Part shown: in pieces, positions 7,774-16,109 of the stretch | Numbering within the stretch: the stretch's first letter is position 1 | Layout of the letters: every line of letters starts with the position of its first letter | Source of the DNA: Actinomycetales bacterium | GTDB lineage: Bacteria; Actinomycetota; Actinomycetes; Actinomycetales; Microbacteriaceae | NCBI GenBank assembly: GCA_015655415.1 | Contig: JAATFB010000100.1 | Location: 1-55,994, forward strand | Direction of reading: 5' to 3' | Length of the DNA stretch: 55,994 nt | Notes under the pieces: generated by a model | The model's database searches: none | Seen by the model: the letters and a program-made list of their open reading frames with translations, nothing else | Told to the model about the DNA's origin: nothing | Program-made: the position numbers and the translations under genes

Positions 7774-8574
7774 GTGGCGAACCGCGACGAGATCGAGTGC
7801 TGGCTCACCGACATGGACGGCGTCCTGGTGCACGAGAACGCCGCGCTTCCCGGTGCCGTCGAGCTCATACAGCAGTGGCGCTACACCGGAACGCCGTTCC
7901 TCGTGCTGACGAACAACTCGATCTTCACGCCGCGCGACCTCGCGGCGCGACTGCGCACCTCGGGGCTGGACGTGCCCGAGGAGGCGATCTGGACGTCCGC
8001 CCTCGCGACCGCCGCGTTCTGCAGGTCGCAGATGCCCGGCGGCAGCGCGTTCGTGATCGGGGAGGCGGGCATCACCACCGCGTTGCATGAGGCGGGCTTC
8101 GTCCTCACCGAGACGAACCCCGACTACGTGGTCGTCGGCGAGACGCGCAACTACTCGTTCGAGGCCATCACGAAGGCGATCCGGCTGATCGTCCGCGGGG
8201 CGCGGTTCATCGTGACCAATCCGGATCCCACGGGACCGAGCGCCGACGGGCCCCTGCCCGCCACGGGGGCGATCGCAGCGCTCATCACGAAGGCGACCGG
8301 TCGCGAGCCGTACGTCGTCGGAAAGCCGAACCCGATGATGTTCCGGTCGGCGATGAACAAGATCGGCGCGCACTCCGAGAACACCGGCATGATCGGCGAC
8401 CGGATGGACACCGACATCGTCGCCGGCATCGAGGCGGGACTTCACACCGTGCTGGTGCTGACGGGGATCAGCGACCGCGCGGAGATCGAGCGGTACCCGT
8501 TCCGGCCCGACGAGGTGCTCGACGGCGTGCACCAGCTCGTCTCGAACGAGCCGATCGAGACCGACGCCCTCTGA
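7774..8574 (+). CDS. HAD-IIA family sugar-phosphatase (NagD-like)
   Basis: 266-aa cytoplasmic HAD hydrolase. The nucleophile motif is DMDG (Asp13, Asp15). Motif II is VLTNNS (44-49), motif III lysine is Lys184 in VVGKPNP, and motif IV is GDRMDTD (Asp209, Asp214). The large C2 cap between motifs II and III defines subclass IIA, which includes NagD and phosphoglycolate/nitrophenyl phosphatases. The natural substrate is not certain. The GTG start has a GGGAGG ribosome binding site, and a TACCCT hexamer lies about 30 nt upstream, so this gene has a leader unlike its neighbours. It converges closely on the septum-formation-domain gene (27 nt). Confidence 0.92.
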   Translation: MANRDEIECWLTDMDGVLVHENAALPGAVELIQQWRYTGTPFLVLTNNSIFTPRDLAARLRTSGLDVPEEAIWTSALATAAFCRSQMPGGSAFVIGEAGITTALHEAGFVLTETNPDYVVVGETRNYSFEAITKAIRLIVRGARFIVTNPDPTGPSADGPLPATGAIAALITKATGREPYVVGKPNPMMFRSAMNKIGAHSENTGMIGDRMDTDIVAGIEAGLHTVLVLTGISDRAEIERYPFRPDEVLDGVHQLVSNEPIETDAL

Positions 8575-8601
8575 CCGTGCCGCGAGTCTGGACGCTGCCG
8601 G

Positions 8602-9975
8602 CTACTGCGGTCCCGGACCGGCGAGGCTTCCGGTGATCGGCTGGCCGGATGCCCGGCTCACGAAGCAGTAGTAAGAGCGCACTCCGTCCTTCCACTGCTT
8701 CGCGGTCACCGGATAGCTGCCCTGCAGCTGGGCGTCGTCGTACTGCCCCGCCGCCCCCATGTCGAGGATGCCGGGCCGAGAGCAGAGCAGGTTGATCTGC
8801 GATGCGAGCTGGTCCGCTCCGGGAAACGCCGCCTTCGGGTCGGTCGAGAAGGCGGCAGTGTAGACGAGCTGGGCGGCGTGCGGCGCGGCGCAGTCCACCA
8901 CGGTGAACGCATCGGCCCACGGGGTGGTGAACGGCTGCAGGCATTCGCCGCCGCGCAGCGTGTTCCACGCGTGCACGCCCGGAGGCTGCGGCCCGGCCGC
9001 CGCGGGCGTCGGTGTGGGCGTGGGCGTGGGCGTGGACGTGGCCGTCGCCGTCGGTGACGGGGACGGGCTCGCCACCGCTGTCGGATGGGTCAGGGCGCGC
9101 CCCACCATGAACAGCGCGATGAGCAGCAGCACGAGAAGCATGGCGCCGGCGGCGAGCAGCATGATGCGCTGTGCGCGCGGCGACGGACCGCCGGCATCCT
9201 CCTCGATCGGATCGCGATCGCCCTCGATCGCATCGCGCCCGGCCGAGCGTGGTCTGCCGAAGCGGGCGGCACGCATCGCGCGACGCCCGCCGGGGCTCTT
9301 TCCTCCTTCGACCGCAGCATCGGCGGCGTCACCGGAGGGCACGTCGTATGACGCGGCGACACCGGCAGAGGCGCCCGGCAGGGCCGCAGTCGCGGAGGCG
9401 GCGGCGAACGCCGCGAACAGATCCGGATCGGTGGCCACGGGCTCGACGTGGCCCTCCGGGTCGGCGTCGGAGACCGCGGGTACGCCGGGCTCACCGGCGA
9501 TGTCGGATGACGTGCCTACCAGGGGGGCCTGGGCCGTCGGTGGTTCCTCAGGCTCCTCCGGCGGCTCGGCAACCGGAGTCGGCCCGGGCTCCTCCGGCGT
9601 CTCGGAGTCCCAAGGCGGCTGCGGCGTGGCGGGAGCCGCGGCCGGCTCCGGCGATTCGTCGCTCGCCCCCGACTCCACCGCTACCTGCTCCGCCGCCGGC
9701 GTGGGCGGCACCGCCCCGGCGTGGGCGCCGTCGCCGGATGCTCCGTGCACGAGAGGGTCCGGGTCGTCATTCGGTGTCAGGCCCCAGAGGAACCTGGCCT
9801 CCCCGTCGCCGGCGGCTCCCCCGTCGGAGGGGACGTCGGGCCACACCGGCTCCCGAGCGTCCGCCGCGCCGGTCCCCGAGCGGTCGCGGCCGTGACGACG
9901 AGATCCGCTCGACGCAGACGCGTCCGCGGCCTCGTCGTCGCCGGGCTCGTCGGGCCCGCCGGAGAAGGTCGCCAC
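8602..9975 (-). CDS. Septum-formation-domain membrane protein with long acidic N-terminus
   Basis: 457 aa in three parts. Residues 1 to about 265 are Asp/Glu/Pro/Ala-rich and probably disordered in the cytoplasm. One TM follows (LLVLLLIALFMVG, about 275-295). An extracellular Thr-Pro repeat linker leads to a C-terminal domain (about 330-457) with spaced cysteines in GGECLQPF, VVDCAAPH, LLCSRPG and YYCFVSR, the pattern of actinobacterial Septum_form/DUF4190-type domains. Family members are linked to septation only by annotation, so function is inferred. The start is GTG 9975 with GAGAGG upstream. It follows pyrE by 49 nt on the same strand, so the two are probably co-transcribed. Confidence 0.75.
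   Translation of the reverse strand: MATFSGGPDEPGDDEAADASASSGSRRHGRDRSGTGAADAREPVWPDVPSDGGAAGDGEARFLWGLTPNDDPDPLVHGASGDGAHAGAVPPTPAAEQVAVESGASDESPEPAAAPATPQPPWDSETPEEPGPTPVAEPPEEPEEPPTAQAPLVGTSSDIAGEPGVPAVSDADPEGHVEPVATDPDLFAAFAAASATAALPGASAGVAASYDVPSGDAADAAVEGGKSPGGRRAMRAARFGRPRSAGRDAIEGDRDPIEEDAGGPSPRAQRIMLLAAGAMLLVLLLIALFMVGRALTHPTAVASPSPSPTATATSTPTPTPTPTPAAAGPQPPGVHAWNTLRGGECLQPFTTPWADAFTVVDCAAPHAAQLVYTAAFSTDPKAAFPGADQLASQINLLCSRPGILDMGAAGQYDDAQLQGSYPVTAKQWKDGVRSYYCFVSRASGQPITGSLAGPGPQ
9002..9045. repeat. GTGGGC/GTGGAC hexanucleotide run encoding a Thr-Pro linker
   Basis: Repeated GTGGGC-type hexamers (minus strand reads as Thr-Pro pairs) lie inside the septum-formation-domain gene. The 6-bp period keeps frame, so slippage would change only the length of the extracellular linker. 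Confidence 0.6.
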
Positions 9976-10024
9976 TAGGCGTCGCCTCTCCCGCGAGCGC
10001 CCGTGGTCGTCATCGCGGAACCTC

Positions 10025-10573
10025 TCATCGCAGGCCCAGGTCGTCCAGCCCGATGGCCGCGAGATAGGGGTATCCCGCGGCCTGAATGGCCTCGCGCGCG
10101 CCCGTGTCGCGGTCCACGACCACGGCGACCGCCGCGATCTCGGCGCCGACCCTCTTCAGCGCCTCGATGGCCTTGAGTGGCGAACCACCCGTGGTCGAGG
10201 TGTCCTCCAGCACGATCACCCGCTTGCCCTGCACGTCCGGCCCCTCGACCTGCCTGCCACGACCGTGGTCCTTGGGCTCCTTGCGCACGACGAACGCATC
10301 GTAGGCGAGCCCACGGGCCGCGCCCTGGTGCAGGATCGCCGCCGCGATCGGATCTGCGCCCATGGTCAGCCCGCCCACCGCCGCCACGTCGGGGACCTCG
10401 GCGATGAGGTCGAGCATGACCCGTCCTATCAACGGCGCCACGCGATGATCGAGGCTCACCCTGCGCAGATCCACGTAGAACGACGCCTTCTTGCCGCTCG
10501 TCAGCGTGAAGTCGCCATGGAAGACGGCCTCGTTCGCGATGTGGTCGATGAGCTGCTGACGGGTGTCGGTCAC
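10025..10573 (-). CDS. pyrE: Orotate phosphoribosyltransferase
   Basis: 182-aa enzyme that converts orotate and PRPP to OMP in pyrimidine synthesis. The PRPP-binding motif is RVIVLEDTSTTGGS (about residues 124-137). FTLTSGKKASFYVDLR (about 22-37) supplies substrate-binding lysines, and the flexible loop RKEPKDHGRGRQVEG carries the catalytic lysine. Length is normal. The frame is open far upstream to 11893, but that region is antisense to the DUF2207 gene. I chose GTG 10573, with a TACCCT -10 hexamer 7 nt upstream. The septum-formation-domain gene follows on the same strand. Confidence 0.97.
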   Translation of the reverse strand: MTDTRQQLIDHIANEAVFHGDFTLTSGKKASFYVDLRRVSLDHRVAPLIGRVMLDLIAEVPDVAAVGGLTMGADPIAAAILHQGAARGLAYDAFVVRKEPKDHGRGRQVEGPDVQGKRVIVLEDTSTTGGSPLKAIEALKRVGAEIAAVAVVVDRDTGAREAIQAAGYPYLAAIGLDDLGLR

Positions 10574-10580
10574 GGTGTCA

Positions 10581-10586
10581 AGGGTA
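10581..10586 (-). promoter_or_regulatory. Leaderless -10 element of pyrE
   Basis: TACCCT on the minus strand, then 7 nt, then the GTG start. It decides the pyrE start within a much longer open frame. Confidence 0.5.
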
Positions 10587-10681
10587 GCGGCGACCGAGGG
10601 GAGAGGACGGCGCACGTGCTGGCTCCCGTGACGATCGGCCCGGTCCGGGCCGCGCCGGCCCGGGCGGCACGACGCGCTCGA

Positions 10682-10687
10682 TAGCCT
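10682..10687 (+). promoter_or_regulatory. Leaderless -10 element of the DUF2207 gene
   Basis: TAGCCT followed by GGGCAC and ATG 10694. No ribosome binding site is present. Confidence 0.5.
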
Positions 10688-10693
10688 GGGCAC

Positions 10694-12601
10694 ATGCGCC
10701 ACCGCCTCGTGACCGCGCTCGCCGCGCTCGCCGCCGCCGCCATCGCCGCCATCGTGCCGATGGGAGCCGCGCCCGCGGCCGCGGCGCAGCAGACGGCCGC
10801 CGCACCGCCGTCCACGACATCGACCTTCACGGCACCGGCTGCCCTGCGACCGTTCGCCGACACACCGGTGACCTCGCTCACCGTCGACAGGTTCGACGCC
10901 GTGTTCGACCTGCTCCGGGACGCCGGGAGGAACTCGTCGATGGAGGTCACCGAGTCGATCGCGGTCCGGTTCCCCGATGGCGACGTGAACCACGGCATCG
11001 AGCGCGCCATCCCCACGTTCAACCAGGACATCGCGCTTCACCCGCGCATCGACTCGATCACCGACGCGTCCGGCACACCCCAGCACTACACGACCGTCGA
11101 CGGCGACGACACCGGCTACGGCGACGACATGCTGGTGCTGCGCATCGGTGACAAGAACACATACGTGCACGGAGCCAAGACGTACGTGCTGCGATACACG
11201 CTGCAGAACGTGGTGTGGCATTTCGCGGACACCTACGACGCGGAGCTCTACTGGGACGTCAACGGAACCGGCTGGAGCTCGCCCATCGGCGAGGCATCCG
11301 TGAGGCTGCGCCTGCACGACGGCACGGCCTCCGGGCTGAACGACCGGATGTCGTGCTATCCGTCCGCCGCGGAGACCACGGCATCGAGCGCCCCGTGCAG
11401 CATCCACCGCAGCGGTGACGAGATCGTCTCGAGCGTGAAGGGGCTCGAGCCCTACTCCTCGCTCACGATCGCTGTCGGGTTCCGCGACTCCGCCTTCGCC
11501 GAGCCGACGCACGCACGACAGGCGTGGCAGTGGGCGGTGGTCCCCTGGCTGTTCTTCATCCCGCTGCTCGCCGGCCTCGGGTGGGTGATCTACCTGCGCA
11601 CCGGGCCCTTCCGTGACGCCAAGGGCCGAGGCATCATCGTTCCGGAGTACGACGCGCCGCCGGGGGTGTGGCCGATGCTCGCCGCCGACTTCCTGCGCAA
11701 GGGCGCGACGGCGTTCCCCGCGGAGCTCGTCGGGCTGGCGGTGCGCAAGTACCTCACCATCTCGGAGAACGCGAACGCCCCCGCCACCTCCCGCTACACC
11801 GTGACCCTCGCCAGCACGGACTGGTCGGCGCTCGACGAGTCGGAGATCGCGCTGCTCCGCGCGCTCTTCCCCAAGCCGGGCATCGGCGCGCATCGGGTGC
11901 TCAACCAGACGAGCCGACGGCTCGGGGACGCGATCGCGTCACAACGGGCGTCCGCCCCCAAGCGGGTCACGGAGCTGGGGCTGCGGGCCAAGGCGAAGAA
12001 CGGCCCCAATCGCTGGGTGCGGCTCGGACTTTTCGTCATGATGGTGCTGCCGATCGTGCACCTGGCGCTCGCCAGCGCCAACAAGGCGGGCGCCTGGTGG
12101 ATCGTGCTGCCGGACATCGCCGCGACGGCATCCGCCATCGTCCTGTTCGTGATCACCGCGCCCCGCCTGCGCATCACAGAGAAGGGCGCCGAGGTGCGGG
12201 ATCACCTCGAGGGCCTGAGACGCTACATCGAGCTGGCCGAGAAGGACCGGATCGCGTTCCTGCAGAGTCCCACGACCGCCGAGCGGATCGACGTCGACGA
12301 CGCCGGCGCGGTCGTCAAGCTGTACGAGAGGGTGCTGCCGTACGCAATGGTGCTGGGCGTGTCGGAGCAGTGGGTGAAGGTGCTGCAGGATCGCTACGCG
12401 ACCAGCGGCGAGACGGCGCCCGACTGGTACAGCGGGCCCTCGCCGTTCCTCAGCCTCGCGGTGTGGTCGAGCGTGGTGTCCAGCTCGGGCTTCGCCACCA
12501 CCCCGTCCTCCTCCAGCGGCGGCTCCAGCTCGTTCGGCGGCTCCGGAGGCGGCGGGTTCTCCGGCGGGGGCGGCGGCGGCGGAGGCGGCGGAGGCTGGTG
12601 A
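10694..12601 (+). CDS. DUF2207 family exported membrane protein with Gly-rich tail
   Basis: 635 aa. A signal peptide (about residues 1-35, Ala-rich core) precedes an extracytoplasmic beta-rich DUF2207-type domain (about 60-270) containing MEVTESIAVRFPDG and LRYTLQNVVWHFADTYDAELYWDVNG. A TM (WLFFIPLLAGLGWVIYL, about 280-300) leads to a cytoplasmic region, then two further TMs near residues 440-485 and a final domain. The protein ends in an almost pure Gly/Ser tail, GGSSSFGGSGGGGFSGG and onward, typical of this family. Function is unknown. It is divergent from pyrE, and a perfect GC hairpin follows its stop. Confidence 0.85.
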   Translation: MRHRLVTALAALAAAAIAAIVPMGAAPAAAAQQTAAAPPSTTSTFTAPAALRPFADTPVTSLTVDRFDAVFDLLRDAGRNSSMEVTESIAVRFPDGDVNHGIERAIPTFNQDIALHPRIDSITDASGTPQHYTTVDGDDTGYGDDMLVLRIGDKNTYVHGAKTYVLRYTLQNVVWHFADTYDAELYWDVNGTGWSSPIGEASVRLRLHDGTASGLNDRMSCYPSAAETTASSAPCSIHRSGDEIVSSVKGLEPYSSLTIAVGFRDSAFAEPTHARQAWQWAVVPWLFFIPLLAGLGWVIYLRTGPFRDAKGRGIIVPEYDAPPGVWPMLAADFLRKGATAFPAELVGLAVRKYLTISENANAPATSRYTVTLASTDWSALDESEIALLRALFPKPGIGAHRVLNQTSRRLGDAIASQRASAPKRVTELGLRAKAKNGPNRWVRLGLFVMMVLPIVHLALASANKAGAWWIVLPDIAATASAIVLFVITAPRLRITEKGAEVRDHLEGLRRYIELAEKDRIAFLQSPTTAERIDVDDAGAVVKLYERVLPYAMVLGVSEQWVKVLQDRYATSGETAPDWYSGPSPFLSLAVWSSVVSSSGFATTPSSSSGGSSSFGGSGGGGFSGGGGGGGGGGGW

Positions 12602-12605
12602 TCTC

Positions 12606-12636
12606 CGCCGCGCGGTGTCGCCGGCTCCGCGCGGCG
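12606..12636. terminator. Perfect 10-bp GC hairpin after the DUF2207 gene
   Basis: CGCCGCGCGG (12606-12615) and CCGCGCGGCG (12627-12636) are exact reverse complements around an 11-nt loop, starting 4 nt after the stop codon. No U-tract follows, which is common in high-GC actinobacteria; it may terminate transcription or protect the 3' end. Confidence 0.55.
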
Positions 12637-12669
12637 CACGCGCACGGCGTCGCTGTCGCGACCAGCCGA

Positions 12670-12675
12670 TAGATT
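12670..12675 (+). promoter_or_regulatory. Leaderless -10 element of the exonuclease III gene
   Basis: TAGATT, then TGCCGC, then ATG 12682. The 6-nt spacing fits a leaderless mRNA. Confidence 0.5.
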
Positions 12676-12681
12676 TGCCGC

Positions 12682-13533
12682 ATGCGTGTGGCCACCTGGA
12701 ACGTGAACTCCATCCGTGCCCGAGTGGGCCGCATCGTGGACTGGCTCGTGCGCGAAGACGTCGACGTGCTGGCGATGCAGGAGATCAAGTGCCGGCCGGA
12801 GCAGTTCCCGAGCGGGCCGTTCGAGGACGCCGGCTACGAGCTGGCCATCCACGGCCTCAATCAGTGGAACGGGGTCGCGTTCGCCTCCCGGCATCCCATG
12901 GAGGACGTCGTCACCTCGTTCGACGGCATGCCCGGCTTCGCGAAGGGGCACGAGGGCCCGGATCTGCCGGTGGAGGCGCGGGCGATCGGCGCGACCATCG
13001 CGGGAATGCGGCTGTGGAGCCTCTACGTTCCCAACGGGCGCGCGCTCGACGACCCGCACTACGCGTACAAGCTGGACTGGCTGGCGACCCTCGCCTCCAA
13101 CGTCCGCACCTGGCTGTCGGAGACTCCCGACCAGCCCCTCGCGCTGATGGGCGACTGGAACATCGCCCCGACCGATGCCGACGTCGGCGACCCGAGTCTT
13201 GTCCCTGGACTGTCCACCCACATCTCACCGCCGGAGCGCGCCGCCTTCGCCGAGTTCGAGGCCATCGGCCTGACCGACGTCGTGCGTCCGTACCAGCCCG
13301 AGGGGTACACCTACTGGGACTACAAACAGCTGCGATTCCCCCGCAACGAGGGGCTGCGGATCGACTTCATCCTGGGATCGCCTCCGTTCGCCGACCTCGT
13401 CACGCACGCCAGCATCCACCGCGCCGAGCGCAAGGGCGACGCCCCCAGCGACCACGTGCCCGTGCTCGTCGACCTCGACCTGTCGCTGCACGGCGCCGGG
13501 GACGACGAGGACCGCCCGATGATCTTCGGTTGA
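12682..13533 (+). CDS. xthA: Exodeoxyribonuclease III (AP endonuclease family)
   Basis: 283-aa DNA repair enzyme of the EEP superfamily that cleaves abasic sites and removes 3' blocking groups. Conserved active-site elements are visible: TWNVNSIRAR (Asn7), MQEIK (Glu34, the metal ligand), GDWNIAPTDADV (about 151-162, catalytic Asp and Asn), RIDFILG (about 230-236) and SDHVPV near the C-terminus (catalytic His). The length is slightly above E. coli ExoIII. The start is fixed by a leaderless TAGATT -10 hexamer. It converges on the AEC transporter gene with a 14-nt gap. Confidence 0.96.
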   Translation: MRVATWNVNSIRARVGRIVDWLVREDVDVLAMQEIKCRPEQFPSGPFEDAGYELAIHGLNQWNGVAFASRHPMEDVVTSFDGMPGFAKGHEGPDLPVEARAIGATIAGMRLWSLYVPNGRALDDPHYAYKLDWLATLASNVRTWLSETPDQPLALMGDWNIAPTDADVGDPSLVPGLSTHISPPERAAFAEFEAIGLTDVVRPYQPEGYTYWDYKQLRFPRNEGLRIDFILGSPPFADLVTHASIHRAERKGDAPSDHVPVLVDLDLSLHGAGDDEDRPMIFG

Positions 13534-13547
13534 CCCGAGACAGGTCA

Positions 13548-14465
13548 TCAGGCCAGAAGCCACGCGATCACGAGCAACGCGGGAACCGATGCGATGGTCG
13601 TGACCAGCACCGTGTCACGCGCGATCGTCTCGCCGCGCTGGTAGCGGCTGGCGAAGTTGAACACGTTCTGCGCGGTCGGCAGCGCGGCCAGCGCGACCGC
13701 GGCGAACAGCGCGTGGCCGTGCAGTCCCAGCAGTGTCGCCGCCGCCCATGCCACGAGCGGCATGAACAACACCTTGCCGCCGGATGCCACGAGGATCGCC
13801 GTGCGGTTCTCCGCGGCCCGCAAGGGTCGGGCGCCGCGCAGCGACATGCCGAACGCCAGGAGGACGAGCGGCACGGCCGCTCCCCCGAGCAGCACGAACG
13901 GCTGGAACACGGCATCAGGAACCCGCCAGCCGGTCGCATCGACGGCGAGCCCCGCCAGCGACGCCAGGATCATCGGATTGCGCACGGGCTGCAGGAGGAT
14001 GGAGCGCACGGATGCCCGTCCGTGCGATGCGACGTCGAGGACGACGAGCGCCGTCGGAGCGAACACGATCAGCTGCAGCAGCAGAACGGGGGCGACGAAC
14101 GACGCATTCCCCAGCACGTATACGGCCACCGGCAGGCCGATGTTGTTCGCATTCACATAGCCGGCGCCGAGCGCGCCGATCGTCGTCTCGGGCAGCGGAC
14201 GAGGGAACGCCAGCCGGCTGATCAGCACGAACACGGCCGCCGAGGCGAACGCGGAGATCGCGGCGATCAGCACACTGGCAGAGAAGACCTCGCGCAGGTC
14301 GGCGCGCGCGAGCACGGTGAAGAGCAGCGCGGGATTCGTGATGAAGAACGCGACCCGATTGAGCACGAAGCCTGCTGACGGCCCGCCGATGCCGAGCCGG
14401 CCCGCCACGTAGCCCACCACGATGACGAACGCGATGATCCCGAACCCGATCAGCACGCCCGCCAC
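13548..14465 (-). CDS. AEC (auxin efflux carrier) family transporter
   Basis: 305-aa integral membrane protein with about ten TM segments in two groups of five. Family hallmarks are the N-terminal VLIGFGIIAFVIVVGYVAGRLG, the middle YVNANNIGLPVAVYVLG (the conserved NxGxxG region in TM4) and the late LAALPTAQNVFNFASRY (conserved AxxPxAxN segment). Bacterial AEC proteins carry malate, other dicarboxylates or small organic molecules; the substrate is not predictable here. The start is GTG 14465 with a TAGGCT -10 (14472-14477) 6 nt upstream. It is divergent from the MetY-like gene across a 54-bp repeat array. Confidence 0.9.
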   Translation of the reverse strand: MAGVLIGFGIIAFVIVVGYVAGRLGIGGPSAGFVLNRVAFFITNPALLFTVLARADLREVFSASVLIAAISAFASAAVFVLISRLAFPRPLPETTIGALGAGYVNANNIGLPVAVYVLGNASFVAPVLLLQLIVFAPTALVVLDVASHGRASVRSILLQPVRNPMILASLAGLAVDATGWRVPDAVFQPFVLLGGAAVPLVLLAFGMSLRGARPLRAAENRTAILVASGGKVLFMPLVAWAAATLLGLHGHALFAAVALAALPTAQNVFNFASRYQRGETIARDTVLVTTIASVPALLVIAWLLA

Positions 14466-14471
14466 GTCTCA

Positions 14472-14477
14472 AGCCTA
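14472..14477 (-). promoter_or_regulatory. Leaderless -10 element of the AEC transporter gene
   Basis: TAGGCT on the minus strand, then 6 nt, then GTG 14465. Confidence 0.5.
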
Positions 14478-14550
14478 CGGACCGCGCCGCCCGTCCCGGG
14501 AGCGGGCCTGGCTCTACAGGGTCGGTGGGCGGGCGGGGTGGGCACACGAA

Positions 14551-14687
14551 CAGCCGGCTTCGACAGGCTCAGCCGGCGGTCGGGGGTCAGCCGGCGGTAC
14601 GGGTCGGCCGGTTTCGACAGGCTCAACCGGCGGTCGGGGGTCAGCCGGCGGTAGGGGTCGGCCGGCTTCGACAGGCTCAACCGGCGG
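14551..14687. repeat. 54-bp tandem repeat containing CGACAGGCTCAACCGGCGG, about 2.5 copies
   Basis: CGACAGGCTC recurs at 14561, 14615 and 14669, exactly 54 bp apart. Each unit has an internal near palindrome, GGCCGGTTTCGACAGG and CTCAACCGGC, plus a GTCAGCCGGCGGTA spacer. The core resembles an intergenic repeat I recall as widespread in Microbacteriaceae. It fills the divergent region between the AEC and MetY-like genes. Confidence 0.9.
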
Positions 14688-14738
14688 GAGCGCGCGTCAC
14701 GACACGTCACCGATGCCGGGCCGGCTTCCACCCATCAG

Positions 14739-14744
14739 TAGGGT
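14739..14744 (+). promoter_or_regulatory. Leaderless -10 element of the MetY-like gene
   Basis: TAGGGT, then 7 nt, then ATG 14752. It lies immediately after the 54-bp repeat array, so any -35 lies close to that array. Confidence 0.5.
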
Positions 14745-14751
14745 GTGACGC

Positions 14752-16050
14752 ATGGTCGAGCACGAGCGGCGCCAGGATTTCGAGACCCGACAGATCCATG
14801 CCGGCGCACGGATCGACTCCGACGTCCACTCGCGCGTCACGCCCATCTACCAGACCGCGGGATACCTCTTCGAGAGCTTCGACGACGGAGAGGATCTGTT
14901 CGCGGGACGCAGCGCACGGCGCGCGTACTCGCGCAACGACAACCCGACCAACGCGGTGGCCGGACGCCGGCTGGCAGATCTCGAGGGCGGAGTCGACGGC
15001 ATCGTGGTGGCCAGCGGGCAGGCCGCCATCGCCGCGACGCTCTTCGCACTCGCCCAGGCCGGCGACCACATCCTGGTCACGCAGTCGCTGTACGAGGGGA
15101 CCCGCGAGATGTTCCGCGGCACGCTCAGACGGCAGGGGCTGGACGTGGAGTACGTCCCGGATGCCGCGACCGACCAGGAGTGGATGTCCCGCTTCCGCGC
15201 CACCACGAAGGCGGTCTACACGGAGACGCTTCCGAACCCGTTGAACCAGGTCACCGACATCGCGCGGCTCGCCCGGCTCGCCCACGCCGGAGGCGTGCCG
15301 CTCGTGGTCGACAACACCGTGCCGACGCCGTACCTTCAGCGACCGATCGAGCACGGCGCGGACATCGTCATCCACTCCACGTCCAAGTGGCTGGCGGGGC
15401 ACGGGGCGGTGCTCGGCGGCGCCGTCGTCGACGGCGGCACGTTCGACTGGACGGCGAACGCGGCACGTTTCCCGCAGCTGACTGAGGCGCCTCGTGCGGG
15501 CGCCCCGTCGTTCACGGAGCGGTTCGGCCCGGCCGCGTTCGGAGCCTACCTCCGCTCGGTGATCGTGCTGGAATACGGCCCGACGGTGCCCCCGACGAGC
15601 ACGTTCCTGCTGCTGACCGGCATAGAGACGCTCTCCCTGCGCATGGAACGACACGTGGCGAACGCGGGGCGCGTCGCCGAATGGCTCGAGCCGCGCAGCG
15701 AGGTCGCACGGGTGCACTACCCGGGGCTGGCATCCAGTCCCTTCCACGATCTCGCGCAGCGGTACCTGCCGCTCGGGGCCGGGTCGATCGTGTCCATCGA
15801 GCTGGCGGGCGGTCGACCCGCCGCCCGACGGTTCATCGACGCGCTGCGGCTGATCTCGCCCATGACGCACATCGGCGACGTACGCACGCTGGCGATCCAT
15901 CTCGGGTCGACCATCCACGCCAAGCTCACCGAACGGGAGCGACTGGATGCCGGCATCACGCCGGGGCTGATCCGACTGTCGATCGGCCTGGAAAGCGCAC
16001 GAGACATCGTCGACGACCTCGAACGCGCGCTGGCCGCCGCCGGCGACTGA
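14752..16050 (+). CDS. metY: O-acetylhomoserine sulfhydrylase-type PLP enzyme (Cys/Met metabolism)
   Basis: 432 aa, the length of MetY rather than the shorter cystathionine gamma-synthases. PLP-fold motifs: ASGQAA (87-92) for phosphate binding, Tyr114 stacking on PLP, VVDNT (Asp188) on the pyridine nitrogen, and the Schiff-base lysine Lys212 in HSTSKWLAGHG. The C-terminal LIRLSIGLESARDIVDDLERAL is the classic family ending. The likely reaction is O-acetylhomoserine plus sulfide (or a thiol) to homocysteine. Met gamma-lyase activity is a possible alternative. It faces the CBS and C-S lyase genes on the opposite strand, so the region concentrates sulfur amino acid enzymes. Confidence 0.85.
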   Translation: MVEHERRQDFETRQIHAGARIDSDVHSRVTPIYQTAGYLFESFDDGEDLFAGRSARRAYSRNDNPTNAVAGRRLADLEGGVDGIVVASGQAAIAATLFALAQAGDHILVTQSLYEGTREMFRGTLRRQGLDVEYVPDAATDQEWMSRFRATTKAVYTETLPNPLNQVTDIARLARLAHAGGVPLVVDNTVPTPYLQRPIEHGADIVIHSTSKWLAGHGAVLGGAVVDGGTFDWTANAARFPQLTEAPRAGAPSFTERFGPAAFGAYLRSVIVLEYGPTVPPTSTFLLLTGIETLSLRMERHVANAGRVAEWLEPRSEVARVHYPGLASSPFHDLAQRYLPLGAGSIVSIELAGGRPAARRFIDALRLISPMTHIGDVRTLAIHLGSTIHAKLTERERLDAGITPGLIRLSIGLESARDIVDDLERALAAAGD

Positions 16051-16109
16051 GTCAGGAGACCGGGTCAGGAGACCGGGTCAGGAGACCGGGTCAGGAGACC
16101 GGGTCAGGA
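16051..16109. repeat. 13-bp tandem repeat (GTCAGGAGACCGG), about 4.5 copies, spanning a stop codon
   Basis: Exact copies start at 16051, 16064, 16077 and 16090, with a last partial copy at 16103 that merges into the minus-strand C-S lyase gene. Each copy contains TCA, the complement of that gene's TGA stop. The array fills the gap between two convergent genes and looks like duplication of the lyase gene's 3' end. Confidence 0.9.

Noticed and set aside
10592-11893. 440-residue N-terminal extension of pyrE
   Set aside because: Antisense to the DUF2207 gene; the leaderless -10 at 10581 and normal family length place the pyrE start at 10573.
12615-14378. 587-aa plus-strand open frame
   Set aside because: Overlaps exonuclease III in another frame and the AEC gene antisense; composition is Arg-rich shadow.
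14551-14687. Possible CRISPR array
   Set aside because: The repeats are directly tandem with no unique spacers, and no cas gene is nearby. The same holds for the arrays at 16051, 2373 and 50896.
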